This document shows, piece after piece, positions 34,854-44,491 of a stretch of DNA of 64,000 nt. This DNA is from Roseobacter litoralis Och 149. GTDB taxonomy: Bacteria; Pseudomonadota; Alphaproteobacteria; Rhodobacterales; Rhodobacteraceae. The stretch spans positions 1,116,001 through 1,180,000 of the forward strand of contig NC_015730.1 in the NCBI RefSeq assembly GCF_000154785.2. Direction: 5' to 3'. Every line of letters starts with the position of its first letter. Positions within the stretch are counted from its first letter, which is position 1. A program made the translations under genes and the position numbers. The notes under the pieces were generated by a model. It had not been told where the DNA came from. It did no database searches and saw only the letters and a program-made list of their open reading frames with translations.

Positions 34854-35243
34854 ATGAAGAGAGAAGGAAATGCCTTGGCCTTAAATCTGATTGAACTGCT
34901 GACTGCGCCTGACGGTCAACCGTTCCTGGACTCTTCGGATGTTGAATTTCGTTCAAGTAACAATGATCTAATGGGAAAAATGGCTAGAATGTCAGAGCCA
35001 ACGAGCTGCCGGCATATGGTGTTCATTGAGTTGCCTGCCGGCTTCCAGAGCACGACACGGGTTCCTGATTGTGACCAAATAGCTGTTGTGCTGAGCGGTA
35101 GGCTGCGCATTGTGGCAACAGAGGGAGCGGTAAGGAGCGTTCAAGCTGGCGAAGTCTTTCGTCTCCCGCGGGCCGAAACCTCAAGTCACACACTCGAGGT
35201 CGTTGGTCAGGAAACTGTGACCATCATGGTTGTGCAGGCATGA
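34854..35243 (+). CDS. Small cupin-domain protein
   Basis: 129 aa. A single cupin barrel: HMVFIELPAGFQSTTRVPDCDQIAVVLSGRLRIVATEGAVRSVQAGEVFRLPRAETSSHTLEVV. The usual two-His metal motif is incomplete (only H near the second motif), so metal binding is doubtful. It overlaps the next gene by four bases. Possible ligand-sensing or unknown role. Confidence 0.65.
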   Translation: MKREGNALALNLIELLTAPDGQPFLDSSDVEFRSSNNDLMGKMARMSEPTSCRHMVFIELPAGFQSTTRVPDCDQIAVVLSGRLRIVATEGAVRSVQAGEVFRLPRAETSSHTLEVVGQETVTIMVVQA

Positions 35244-36907
35244 AGCCTTTATCGCCAGCGTTCGGGATGGAAACCCTGAAAGATTGGCATGTCCACGCAA
35301 TCAGATGCTTAAAACTCCGATGCTCGCAAGGGAAGGCACATGTTGGAACCGGTAGGGGTACAGATCGCCCGTCATCAGAGCTTTTTGCGCAAAGAACCGT
35401 TTCAATTTTGACACTTCTGTCTGGCGTCATATATCTGAGCGCCTGCACTTACGTGCCCTTCGAAACGAACCGGCCAGCAGAAACCGCAGCGCCCCCCGCG
35501 CCATCAACAGTGAGCCGCATCGAAAGCACAATTGGCGCAGAGATCAATGGCGATCAGGTTTTGCTGGCGCCGCTGAACAATGGCAATGATGCCTTGGGTG
35601 CCCGCCTGAGGATGATTGAAGAAGCGCGGCATACGATCGATCTCAAGACATTCCTCATCAAACCTGACACGGCTGGCGCGCTGGTGTGGCTTGCGCTTTT
35701 TGACGCTGCCGAAAGGGGCGTCCGGATACGGGTGCTTTACGACGATGTATTCACCAATGCGCAGGACGAACAGATCGCAACGCTTGACGCGCATCCGAAT
35801 GTCGATATCCGCACATACAATCCGCTTTCCAGAAACAGCACATTTGTCGGGAATTTCCTGCTTGATTTCAAACGGGTCAATCGGCGTATGCACAACAAGG
35901 CATTCATCGTTGATGGCACATTTGCCGTTGTTGGCGGTCGCAATATCGCGGACGAATACTATCAAATAGAGACTGAAAGCGAATTCGCCGACTTTGATTT
36001 GTTTATTGCGGGTCGGCCTGTTGAGCAACTCTCCGCATCCTTCGACCTTTTCTGGAACGATGAATGGGCAGTACCGGTCAATAGTTTTGCACAAGGTGAT
36101 GCCGCAGCTTTGCGCGAGGCGCTGGCGGCTTTAAGGGCCGTCCCCGATGATCCGAGATCCAAGGTGTACAAGGGGGCGGTGAGCTCGCAATATCTTCGTG
36201 ATCTCAGGGAAGGGCGGAAACCGTCCTATGTCGGGACCGCAACTGTGGTCACGGATGATCCCCAGAAATTGCGCCGCCCGCCAGGTCAGGGCCCGTTCAC
36301 GGTTGGGAATTCTTTTTACAACACGCTTCTGTCCGCAAAACGCGAGGTTTTGATCATCACGCCCTATTTCGTGCCTGAGGATTACGGCGCCGAAGTGTTC
36401 GAACGCCTCGTCGCCAAAGGCGTGCGCGTGCGCATTGTGACAAATTCGCTGGCATCGACCAACCACGCTTACGTGCACGGAGGCTATGCAAAGTACCGCA
36501 ACCGACTTTTGCGATCAGGTGTCGAGTTCATGGAAGTCCGTGCGGATGCACCGTTGATCGTCGAAGGCAGCACCACGCCATTGGTTCTTCATTCGAAATT
36601 GGCGATTATTGATGCGGGCAGGTTGTTTGTCAGTTCAACAAATATAGATCCCCGTTCCATCCGCCAGAACTCTGAAATCGCCATGATCATAGAAAGCCCC
36701 GCCTTGGCCTCGGACGTGTTGGCGCGGTTGAACGCAGAGGTTCAAGAATACGTATTTGACGTCGCAGCGGGTCCCGACGGTAACCCGGTCTGGCGGTATC
36801 AAGGTTCTGGCAAAAACGAAATTTACCGCAGTGAACCCAATGCGGGGTTCTTTCGAAAACTGCTGGCGACACTGACAGGGTGGCTGCCGGTGGAACAACA
36901 GCTTTGA
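35240..36907 (+). CDS. Phospholipase D-family lipoprotein (ClsC/YmdC-like)
   Basis: 555 aa from ATG 35240; the true start may be internal, because the lipoprotein signal ILTLLSGVIYLSAC lies at residues 55-68. After the lipid-anchored Cys come two HKD motifs: MHNKAFIVDGTFAVVGGRN and LHSKLAIIDAGRLFVSSTN, as in cardiolipin synthase C and related phosphatidyltransferases. Both HxK pairs are present. It would act on phospholipids at the periplasmic face. It follows the cupin and MscS genes with coupled translation. Confidence 0.82.
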   Translation: MKPLSPAFGMETLKDWHVHAIRCLKLRCSQGKAHVGTGRGTDRPSSELFAQRTVSILTLLSGVIYLSACTYVPFETNRPAETAAPPAPSTVSRIESTIGAEINGDQVLLAPLNNGNDALGARLRMIEEARHTIDLKTFLIKPDTAGALVWLALFDAAERGVRIRVLYDDVFTNAQDEQIATLDAHPNVDIRTYNPLSRNSTFVGNFLLDFKRVNRRMHNKAFIVDGTFAVVGGRNIADEYYQIETESEFADFDLFIAGRPVEQLSASFDLFWNDEWAVPVNSFAQGDAAALREALAALRAVPDDPRSKVYKGAVSSQYLRDLREGRKPSYVGTATVVTDDPQKLRRPPGQGPFTVGNSFYNTLLSAKREVLIITPYFVPEDYGAEVFERLVAKGVRVRIVTNSLASTNHAYVHGGYAKYRNRLLRSGVEFMEVRADAPLIVEGSTTPLVLHSKLAIIDAGRLFVSSTNIDPRSIRQNSEIAMIIESPALASDVLARLNAEVQEYVFDVAAGPDGNPVWRYQGSGKNEIYRSEPNAGFFRKLLATLTGWLPVEQQL

Positions 36908-37587
36908 AGGTTGGCAGCTTTACATATTTTGCAAGTAAAAAATTGAATTATATATAAAAAACCTTGGGGCAAGAGCATGGAATGCTTATCTGTTTCGCGG
37001 CTCGGACGCTCTGACAGACCGCAGCAAAAGGTCAACTTGAGACCCCCCACAGATCGCATCAGTTGAATGAACGGTTCGGTGAAAAGTGTTGCGCTGCCAT
37101 ATGAGACCTGCAGAAATTGCGATCCCTTTCAAAGTGATCATCGGCGACAACTGCAAGAGGCGCATTGTCCGGATATAGTTGAAAACTCCCCTCATCTGGT
37201 GATCCAAGCCCGGACCATTCGACTTTCTCAAACTACAGGCACAGTCGTTTCCGTGAAAGCGGCTTGTTTCGACATCTGTTCGAGACAGTCTTGCAGCGTT
37301 GCATGGATGAAGGTCTGGTTGGTGGCCACAGCTTTGGCGTTGAGTGCCAATCCAAACCGCGAAAACCCAATGGTGGCAAAAAACGGGTTCATCAGATACC
37401 GCGCCGCTAAACATGACTGCAACACAGGCCCTTTGAAGCCGCAATGCCGTCCGAAAGACCACGGGAGACGCCGCATCGCAGGTTGCGGCTGGATGACTGG
37501 TTTGGGCCGGGAGGTTCTTTGAAACAGTGCCGCAATTGGTTCCACTTGACGCCAGTATAGGTATGAAATAGTACGTCGCAGTACTGG
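36908..37587. other. 680 bases without a recognisable gene before the tRNA
   Basis: Open frames on both strands (minus 36986-37462 and 37228-37545; plus 37067-37522) overlap each other and look degenerate. Two adjacent minus-strand frames could be one frameshifted coding remnant, but I cannot name it. The last 40 bases should hold the tRNA promoter. Confidence 0.4.
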
Positions 37588-37661
37588 GCGGGCGTTGTGT
37601 AGTGGTAAGACCTTAGCCTTCCAAGCTAATGACGCGGGTTCGATTCCCGCCGCCCGCTCCA
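37588..37661 (+). tRNA. tRNA-Gly(TCC)
   Basis: 74 bases with a complete cloverleaf: acceptor GCGGGCG/CGCCCGC, D arm with AGTGGTAAGA, anticodon arm TTAGC-CTTCCAA-GCTAA giving anticodon TCC, T arm GCGGG-TTCGATT-CCCGC, and an encoded CCA. It reads GGA codons. tRNA 3' ends are common integration sites, but the sequence to its right is core-like. Confidence 0.95.
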
Positions 37662-37909
37662 GAAAATATTTTCCCGCAGATATCTTGGTTGTTTTCTCTT
37701 TTCCGTGGTCTTGAGAATGGTTTTCGAGACCTTTCGCGCAGTCACGTCGTGGGCGGTGAAACGCGCGGTAAATATGTCACCGCCTGAACCGGGTTTTTCG
37801 AAGCTTTGTGCTCATTTGGCTGCGTGGTTTTGTCCCCTATACTCATCGATGGCTTGACGAGGGATGCTGGGCCAGCCATCACAGAGTGCGACACCAAAAA
37901 GGACAAGGC

Positions 37910-39721
37910 ATGACCCGGTCAACACCACCGGTTCCCGGCGCACCGGGACAGACAGAAGAGCGTGAGAAATCCAAGAAACTGGGGTCTCTTAAGGCGTTGC
38001 TGCCGTTTATGCGTCCTTATCGCAGTTTGTTGCTCGCGGCGGTCTCGGCCCTTGTGGTCACGGCTGTACTGTCCCTGACCTTGCCTCTTGCCGTTCGCCG
38101 GGTGGTTGATAATTTTTACACCAAGGACGCGCAAACGCTCGACCTCTATTTTGCCGCTGCCTTGGGGATCGCGGGGTTGCTGGCCATCGGCACAGGCCTG
38201 CGATACCTGCTTGTGACGCGGCTGGGTGAGCGCGTGGTCGCGGACATCAGAAAAGCCGTCTTTGATCGTGTGATCGGGATGAGCCCGGCCTTTTATGAAA
38301 AAGTAATGACCGGCGAAGTGCTGAGCCGGATCACCACGGACACGACATTGATCCTGTCCGTTATCAGCTCGTCCGTCTCCATCGCTCTGCGCAATTTGCT
38401 GATTTTCATCGGTGGACTGGCGTTGATGCTGTTCACTTCTGCGAAACTGACCGCGATGGTCTTGCTGATCGTGCCTGCGGTTGTTGTGCCGATCCTCGTG
38501 TTGGGGCGCAAGTTGCGGGTGTTGAGCCGTGAAAATCAGGACTGGATTGCTGCATCGTCGGGCAATGCCTCTGAAGGGTTGAGTGCAGTGCAAACGGTTC
38601 AGGCCTTTACCCATGAACGCGCCAGCCAGGCAAAGTTTTCCGAATTTACTGAGCTGTCTTACGATGCAGCACGGCGGCGCGTGAACACCCGTGCCATCAT
38701 GACCGTTATCGTAATTTTCCTTGTGTTTTCAGGCATTGTTGGCGTGCTCTGGATCGGGGCGCGGGATGTGCGCGCGGGCGACATGACGCAGGGCGCGCTT
38801 GTGCAGTTTGTCATCTATGCGGTGATGGTTGCGGGCGGTGTTGCGGCGCTCTCTGAGATCTGGGGCGAGTTGCAGCGTGCTTCGGGTGCGACGGAGCGCT
38901 TGGTCGAATTGCTGCAAACCGAAGATGCGGTGGTTGACCCCACCAACCCGCGCAGCTTGCCGAGCCCGGTTGTCGGACAGCTGACATTTGACGATGTCAC
39001 CTTTGCCTATCCCTCCCGACCGGGTACCAAGGCGCTGGAACATGTATCGCTGGCGATTGAACCGGGGGAAACGGTCGCTTTTGTGGGGCCGTCTGGGGCC
39101 GGTAAAACGACGATCATTCAGATGCTGCTGCGATTTTATGACCCCAGCTCCGGGCGCATTCTGCTTGACGGGGTTGATCTGGCCGAGTTGCGCCGTGATG
39201 ATTTTCGTAAATACATTGCTGTGGTGCCGCAGGATCCGGTTATCTTTGCCACCTCGGCGCGGGAGAACATCAGGTTTGGGCGCCCCGATGCAAGTGATGC
39301 CGAAATCGAAGCGGCGGCACAGGCGGCAGCGGCGCATGATTTCATCGCAGCGCTGCCGGATGGGTATGATTCATACCTTGGCGAGCGGGGCGTGATGTTG
39401 TCAGGCGGGCAAAAGCAGCGCATCGCGATTGCGCGGGCCATCCTGCGGGATGCGCCGGTCCTGCTGCTGGATGAGGCGACAAGCGCGCTGGATGCCGAAA
39501 GCGAACGCGCGGTGCAATCTGCGGTGGACACCTTGAGCCAGGGACGCACCACGCTGATCGTGGCGCACAGGCTTGCCACGGTGAAAAAGGCAGATCGTAT
39601 CGTCGTGCTGGATCAGGGCCGCGTGGTTGCCACCGGGCCGCATGATCAGCTTGTGTCTGAGGGGGGCCTCTATGCCCGTCTGGCCAAGCTGCAATTCACC
39701 GAAGGGATCGCCGCCGAATAA
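37910..39721 (+). CDS. ABC exporter, fused permease and ATPase
   Basis: 603 aa from ATG 37910, preceded by AAAAGGACAAGG; the longer frame from 37808 has no support. Residues 30-320 have six membrane helices (ABC type 1 exporter), then the ATPase with Walker A GPSGAGKTT, Q-loop VVPQDPVIF, signature LSGGQKQR, Walker B VLLLDEATSALD and H-loop VAHRLAT. Works as a homodimer in the inner membrane, exporting lipids or hydrophobic molecules. The substrate is not visible. Confidence 0.9.
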   Translation: MTRSTPPVPGAPGQTEEREKSKKLGSLKALLPFMRPYRSLLLAAVSALVVTAVLSLTLPLAVRRVVDNFYTKDAQTLDLYFAAALGIAGLLAIGTGLRYLLVTRLGERVVADIRKAVFDRVIGMSPAFYEKVMTGEVLSRITTDTTLILSVISSSVSIALRNLLIFIGGLALMLFTSAKLTAMVLLIVPAVVVPILVLGRKLRVLSRENQDWIAASSGNASEGLSAVQTVQAFTHERASQAKFSEFTELSYDAARRRVNTRAIMTVIVIFLVFSGIVGVLWIGARDVRAGDMTQGALVQFVIYAVMVAGGVAALSEIWGELQRASGATERLVELLQTEDAVVDPTNPRSLPSPVVGQLTFDDVTFAYPSRPGTKALEHVSLAIEPGETVAFVGPSGAGKTTIIQMLLRFYDPSSGRILLDGVDLAELRRDDFRKYIAVVPQDPVIFATSARENIRFGRPDASDAEIEAAAQAAAAHDFIAALPDGYDSYLGERGVMLSGGQKQRIAIARAILRDAPVLLLDEATSALDAESERAVQSAVDTLSQGRTTLIVAHRLATVKKADRIVVLDQGRVVATGPHDQLVSEGGLYARLAKLQFTEGIAAE

Positions 39722-39835
39722 GTCGGAAGTGACCTTACGTTTTCGCCAGATCGCTTGCGCTGTGGCGCGGTTCCGCCCATTCTGCATATTGCATCGTAGC
39801 ACGACGCAGCATGACATGTTTTGGGAGGAGCACGC

Positions 39836-41719
39836 ATGGGCTTTGCCGGTTTTGAGGATCGCGACGCGATTGAAGCTGAAATGGCATGGGCGGAGCGGCG
39901 CCTGCCTGTCACGCTTTATCAGGCGCTGAGCGAAACGGCGGCAAAACATCCCGACCGCAACGCCATCAGTTATCAGATATTTTCCGGACCCAAAGATAAG
40001 GCGGAGACGCTGACGTGGTCCGTGCTCAAGGATCAGGTGACGCAGGCGGCAAACCTGTTCCGCGCGCTGGGTATCGGTGAGACGGATGTGGTGGCCTATA
40101 TTCTGCCTAACGCGAATGAGACGGTTCTTGCCCTTCTTGGCGGCGCGGTGGCAGGCATTGCAAACCCCATCAATCCCTTGTTGGATGCTGAACAGATCGG
40201 ATCGATCCTGCGTGAAACCAATGCGAAGGTCGTGGTCACCCTGCGGCCCTTTCCCAAGACGGATGTTGCGGATAAGGCCGCGCAGGCGGTTGCCTTGGCT
40301 CCTAATGTGCAAACCGTGCTCGAAGTCGATCTGCTGCGTTATCTCACGCCGCCGAAGTCCTGGATCGTGCCGCTGATCCGTCCCAAACGCGCGGTGCAAA
40401 ATCAGGCGCAATACCTGAATTTCTCAGCGGAAATTGCGAAACAGCCCAAGACCCTCAGCTTTGCCGACAGCACTGAGGATCGCGTGGCCTGCTATTTTCA
40501 TACCGGTGGTACGACTGGTATGCCCAAGGTGGCGCAGCACCGTTATTCCGGTCTGATCTACAACGGCTGGGTCGGGACGGAGCTGCTTTTTACCGAGCAG
40601 GACAACATCCTGTGCCCCTTGCCGCTGTTTCATGTTTTCGCCTGTCACGTGATCCTGATGGCAGCGGTCGTGTCGGGTGCGCATGTGGTGTTTCCGACCC
40701 CGCAGGGCTATCGCGGTGAGGGGGTGATGGACAATTTCTGGAAGCTGGTGGAACGCTGGAAGATCAGCTTTATCATCACGGTGCCGACGGCAATATCCGC
40801 CAAGATGCAGCGCCCGATTGATGCGGATGTGAGTAGCGTGAAGATCGCGTTCTCAGGCTCGGCCCCTCTGCCGCTCGAGCTTTTCAGGCGCTTCGAAGAG
40901 GCCACAGGCGTGAAACTGGTGGAGGGTTATGGGCTGACGGAGGCCACCTGCCTTGTGTCCTGCAACCCGGTGGATGGCGAAAAGAAAGTGGGCAGCATCG
41001 GTATTCCGTTTCCCTATTGCAGCGTCAAAATCCTCAAGACCACCGACGAGGGCCATGTGGAGGCCGGGGTCGATGAGGTCGGAGAGATTTGCGTCTCAAA
41101 CCCCGGTGTGTTCGTCGGCAGCACCTATACTGAGGCGGAAAAGAACATTGATCTGTTTCATGGCGATCACCTGCGCACGGGCGACTTGGGACGCGTGGAT
41201 GGCGATGGCTATCTGTGGATCACGGGGCGCGCCAAGGATCTGATCATCCGGGGCGGTCACAACATTGATCCCGCCGAGATTGAAGAGGCGCTGCTGCACC
41301 ACGAGGCGGTCGCTTTTGCTGGGGCCATCGGGCAACCGGATGCCCATGCGGGTGAAGTGCCCTGTGCCTTTGTCGAACTGGTCGAGGGGGCAGAGGTCAG
41401 CGAAGGCGAATTGCTGGCGTTCTGCAAATCACACGTGCATGAGCGTGCCGCACAGCCCAAACATATGACGATCCTGCCGGAGTTGCCGAAAACGGCCGTG
41501 GGCAAGATTTTCAAACCTGATTTGCGTAAACATGCGGTGATGCGCATCTATAACCGTGCACTTGAAACGGCGGGCCTTTCCGCGCGCGTGGTGACGGTGG
41601 TGGATGACAAGAAGCGCGGTCTGGTGGCGCAGGTGGCGGCACATGGGGCGGCCGAAGATGAGGTCGCGGCAGTGCTTGGCCAGTTTGTCCGCCCGTGGGA
41701 ATTCAGCACCACCGCCTGA
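39836..41719 (+). CDS. Acyl-CoA synthetase (AMP-binding enzyme)
   Basis: 627 aa from ATG 39836 with GGGAGGAG seven bases upstream. Motifs of the adenylate-forming family in order: FHTGGTTGMPKVAQHR (P-loop-like), EGYGLTEAT, TGDLGRVDGDGYLWITGRAKDLIIRGGHNIDP and the C-terminal catalytic Lys in PKTAVGKIFKPDLRK. It should couple a carboxylic acid, probably a fatty acid, to CoA via an acyl-AMP. The last 70 residues go beyond the catalytic Lys more than in most members. Confidence 0.9.
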   Translation: MGFAGFEDRDAIEAEMAWAERRLPVTLYQALSETAAKHPDRNAISYQIFSGPKDKAETLTWSVLKDQVTQAANLFRALGIGETDVVAYILPNANETVLALLGGAVAGIANPINPLLDAEQIGSILRETNAKVVVTLRPFPKTDVADKAAQAVALAPNVQTVLEVDLLRYLTPPKSWIVPLIRPKRAVQNQAQYLNFSAEIAKQPKTLSFADSTEDRVACYFHTGGTTGMPKVAQHRYSGLIYNGWVGTELLFTEQDNILCPLPLFHVFACHVILMAAVVSGAHVVFPTPQGYRGEGVMDNFWKLVERWKISFIITVPTAISAKMQRPIDADVSSVKIAFSGSAPLPLELFRRFEEATGVKLVEGYGLTEATCLVSCNPVDGEKKVGSIGIPFPYCSVKILKTTDEGHVEAGVDEVGEICVSNPGVFVGSTYTEAEKNIDLFHGDHLRTGDLGRVDGDGYLWITGRAKDLIIRGGHNIDPAEIEEALLHHEAVAFAGAIGQPDAHAGEVPCAFVELVEGAEVSEGELLAFCKSHVHERAAQPKHMTILPELPKTAVGKIFKPDLRKHAVMRIYNRALETAGLSARVVTVVDDKKRGLVAQVAAHGAAEDEVAAVLGQFVRPWEFSTTA

Positions 41720-41775
41720 GCCGCGTTCTGCCATAGAGGGTCGGCATCTACTGCGTCAAAGGTGCCAAGCTGCGG

Positions 41776-42612
41776 TTAGGTCAGAAAGACCGGCGCCTGC
41801 ATTGTGGCAGCGATGGGCGCCCCCAGACGCGACAGGATCGTCGGCGCCAGTTGCAATTGGTCAATCACGGTACCCGGATCGGGGCCATCGGCCTCACCAA
41901 AGTAATAGAGCGCGGTTTCCTGTTGCAGCGGATCGCGCCCGCCGTGATGCCCGCGCGCGTCCTGCCCGTGATCTGCGGTGACGATCACCTCATAGCCCGC
42001 CGCGCGCCATTTGATGATATAGGGCGCGAGCATCTCGTCCATCTTGGCGCAGGCGTCGTCCATTTCCTGACAGTCGTGGAAAAACCGGTGCCCCATGCTG
42101 TCGAGCGTGCAGCTGTGATAGATCCCGTAGTTCAGATCGAACCGCGTGCACAGCCGGGTCAGCGTGGCAAAGAGATCGGCATCCGACGGGGTCATCTGGT
42201 TGGCCAGCCCATAGCCTTCCATCGTATGGAATCGGCCATGGTTGATGCTGCCGCTTTGCGGCTCGTCATATTCGATATCGCGGACCGGATCGAAGGGCGC
42301 GCGGTTGAAAAACGCTGACCAGAAGGAATGGGCGACAGCGCCGGTGACACCGCCCGCTGCGCGCACCTGAGAAAACACATCTGCCTGTTTGAGCCGGGAA
42401 ACCGCGTGGTTACCGGTGCATTCATGCACCGCTGGGCTGACGCCTGTGTGAAGGGAGGCGTAACAGGGGGCCGAGATGGAAGGCAGCACCGAACGGTGTT
42501 TCCAGACCCGTGCGGCACCGCTGTCTACCCAGCCCTCAAGATTGCCAAAGAGCCTGCGGAAATTCCGATAGGGCACCCCGTCGATGATGATCAGAAGCAA
42601 TTTGGCGTCCAT
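41776..42612 (-). CDS. Alkaline-phosphatase-superfamily phosphodiesterase
   Basis: 278 aa, no signal peptide. Metal ligands fit the type I phosphodiesterase / nucleotide pyrophosphatase family: LLLIIIDGVPYRNF (Asp), LPSISAPCYASLHTG (nucleophile Ser or Thr region), DSMGHRF (Asp, His) and VTADHGQDARGHHG (Asp-His and His). Likely hydrolyses a nucleotide or phosphonate diester. The substrate is not visible. Confidence 0.82.
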   Translation of the reverse strand: MDAKLLLIIIDGVPYRNFRRLFGNLEGWVDSGAARVWKHRSVLPSISAPCYASLHTGVSPAVHECTGNHAVSRLKQADVFSQVRAAGGVTGAVAHSFWSAFFNRAPFDPVRDIEYDEPQSGSINHGRFHTMEGYGLANQMTPSDADLFATLTRLCTRFDLNYGIYHSCTLDSMGHRFFHDCQEMDDACAKMDEMLAPYIIKWRAAGYEVIVTADHGQDARGHHGGRDPLQQETALYYFGEADGPDPGTVIDQLQLAPTILSRLGAPIAATMQAPVFLT

Positions 42613-42686
42613 ATCAAACCCTCAGCCTGTCGCAACCGCATCTGAGGCCATTTGAGGGCGCAAGGCAACGCCGAAAGTGTCATGCC

Positions 42687-42749
42687 AAAAACCTGAATCA
42701 CCCACCGAGTTGGGCGATATGTGATGTTTCTGGTGCGTCGTCAGACGCT
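42687..42749. repeat. Dispersed intergenic repeat, copy 1
   Basis: AAAAACCTGAATCAC (42687-42701) is followed by GTGATGTTTC, TGGTGCGTCG and TCAGACGCT (42721-42749). The same two blocks, with small changes and a longer spacer, occur at 62358-62449. The first block and the TTTCWGGT of the second are inverted repeats. Confidence 0.5.
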
Positions 42750-42853
42750 ACAAACGGTCCGGAATCGCGTTCATTTGCGCGAATGCGCGGGAAAGCCTGC
42801 CGCGCGACGGCTTTGGACCTTTGCACCTGACAGGGGCGTTTGGTCGCGCGGGA

Positions 42854-44491
42854 TCAGTTGCCCGCGCTCTCCATTTTCCGGTTGGCGATGACCTCTTCGA
42901 GCCATCCAAGACGCATTTCGGGCACTGAACTCAACAGCAGGTCTGTATAGTCGTCGAATGGCGGGCTCAACACCTGTGACTTTGGCCCATAACGCACGAC
43001 TTCGCCCTGATACATCACCGCGATGCTGTCCGAAATGGCGCGCACTGTCGCCAGATCATGCGTGATGAACAAGTAGGCAACGTCATCTGCCTTTTGCAGG
43101 CTCAGCAGTAATTTGAGGATTCCGTCCGCGACCAGTGGGTCGAGCGCCGAAGTGACCTCGTCGCAGATGATCAGTTTGGGTTTTGCGGCCAGTGCGCGGG
43201 CGATGCAGACACGCTGCTTTTGTCCGCCGGACAGTTCCGCAGGGTATCGATCCTGAAACCCGCTGCCAAGCTCGATCTCATCCAGCAGTTCCTGAATGCG
43301 TTTTTGTTTCTCCGCACCCTTGAGACCGAAGTAAAATTCGAGGGGTCGCCCGATGATCGTGCCGACGGTCTGGCGCGGGTTCATCGCGGTGTCGGCCATC
43401 TGATAAATCATCTGCAACTCGCGCAGATCTTCCAGTGGCCGGGTGGGCAGGTCAGGCGTCAGCACGCGCCCGTCAAAGGTGATCTGACCCGCGCTGGGTG
43501 GTAAAAGCCCCGTGATCACCCGCGCCAGCGTCGATTTGCCGGACCCGGATTCGCCCACGACCGCGAGCGTCTGACCGGGGTGCAGATCGACGTTGATGTT
43601 TTTCAGAACGTCGAACTTGGTGCCGGGATAGCGGGCGGTTATGCCTTCGATCTTCAGCACAGGTTCTGCCGAGGGCTGTTTTTCCTCATGCTCGATGGAG
43701 CGCACGGAAACCAGCGCTTGTGTGTATTCTTCCTGCGGGTGGTTGATGATCTGATCGACCGTACCGAATTCGACCATTTCGCCCATGCGCAGCACCATGA
43801 TATGGTCCGACACCTGCGCGACCACAGCAAGGTCGTGGGTGATATAGAGGGCGGCGACACCGGTGTCCCGGATCGCGTCCTTGATCGCGGCCAGTACATC
43901 AATCTGTGTCGTCACATCCAGCGCTGTCGTGGGTTCGTCAAAGACCACAAGGTCCGGTTCAGGGCAGAGCGCAAGGGCGGTCATGCAGCGCTGCAACTGC
44001 CCGCCGGAGACCTGATGCGGATAGCGCTGGCCGATGTTTTCCGGATCGGGCAGGCCGAGTTTGGCAAACAGGGCAACCGCGCGCTCTTCGGCTTGCTTGC
44101 GGGCGAATTTGCCTTGCAGGATGGCGGCCTCTGTGACCTGTTCCAGTATCTTCTTGGCCGGGTTGAAAGAGGCGGCAGCGGATTGGCTGACGTATGTTAC
44201 CTCGGCCCCGCGCAACCGGCGGATGTCACGGATACCGGATTGCAGGATGTCGCGCCCGTTGACCTCAACCGAGCCGCCCGTCAGTTCCACACCGCCGCGC
44301 CCATAGGCCATGGAGGCAAGGCCGATCGTGGATTTGCCCGCGCCGGATTCCCCGATCAGACCCAATACCTTGCCGGGGGCCAGATCGAAATCCACACCAT
44401 GCACGATCTCGATGTCGCGCGCTTTTTCGCCCGGAGGATAAATCGTTGCGCCGATTTTCAGGCCACGGACTCTGAGAAGCGGTTCGCTCAT
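42854..44491 (-). CDS. Oligopeptide ABC transporter, double ATP-binding protein
   Basis: 545 aa from ATG 44491 (MSEPLLRVRGLKIG). Two ATPase halves of the DppD/DppF kind fused in one chain: Walker A GESGAGKST and GESGSGKST, signatures VSGGQLQR and LSGGQKQR, Walker B VVFDEPTTALD and IICDEVTSALD. It powers uptake through the two permeases just upstream, and its start overlaps the permease stop by four bases. Unusual wording in the second Walker B (DEVTSALD) is common in this family. Confidence 0.92.
   Translation of the reverse strand: MSEPLLRVRGLKIGATIYPPGEKARDIEIVHGVDFDLAPGKVLGLIGESGAGKSTIGLASMAYGRGGVELTGGSVEVNGRDILQSGIRDIRRLRGAEVTYVSQSAAASFNPAKKILEQVTEAAILQGKFARKQAEERAVALFAKLGLPDPENIGQRYPHQVSGGQLQRCMTALALCPEPDLVVFDEPTTALDVTTQIDVLAAIKDAIRDTGVAALYITHDLAVVAQVSDHIMVLRMGEMVEFGTVDQIINHPQEEYTQALVSVRSIEHEEKQPSAEPVLKIEGITARYPGTKFDVLKNINVDLHPGQTLAVVGESGSGKSTLARVITGLLPPSAGQITFDGRVLTPDLPTRPLEDLRELQMIYQMADTAMNPRQTVGTIIGRPLEFYFGLKGAEKQKRIQELLDEIELGSGFQDRYPAELSGGQKQRVCIARALAAKPKLIICDEVTSALDPLVADGILKLLLSLQKADDVAYLFITHDLATVRAISDSIAVMYQGEVVRYGPKSQVLSPPFDDYTDLLLSSVPEMRLGWLEEVIANRKMESAGN

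Noticed and set aside
36986..37545. Minus-strand frames as a transposase
   Set aside because: No DDE or helix-turn-helix motif visible, frames overlap with plus-strand frames, no inverted repeat ends found.
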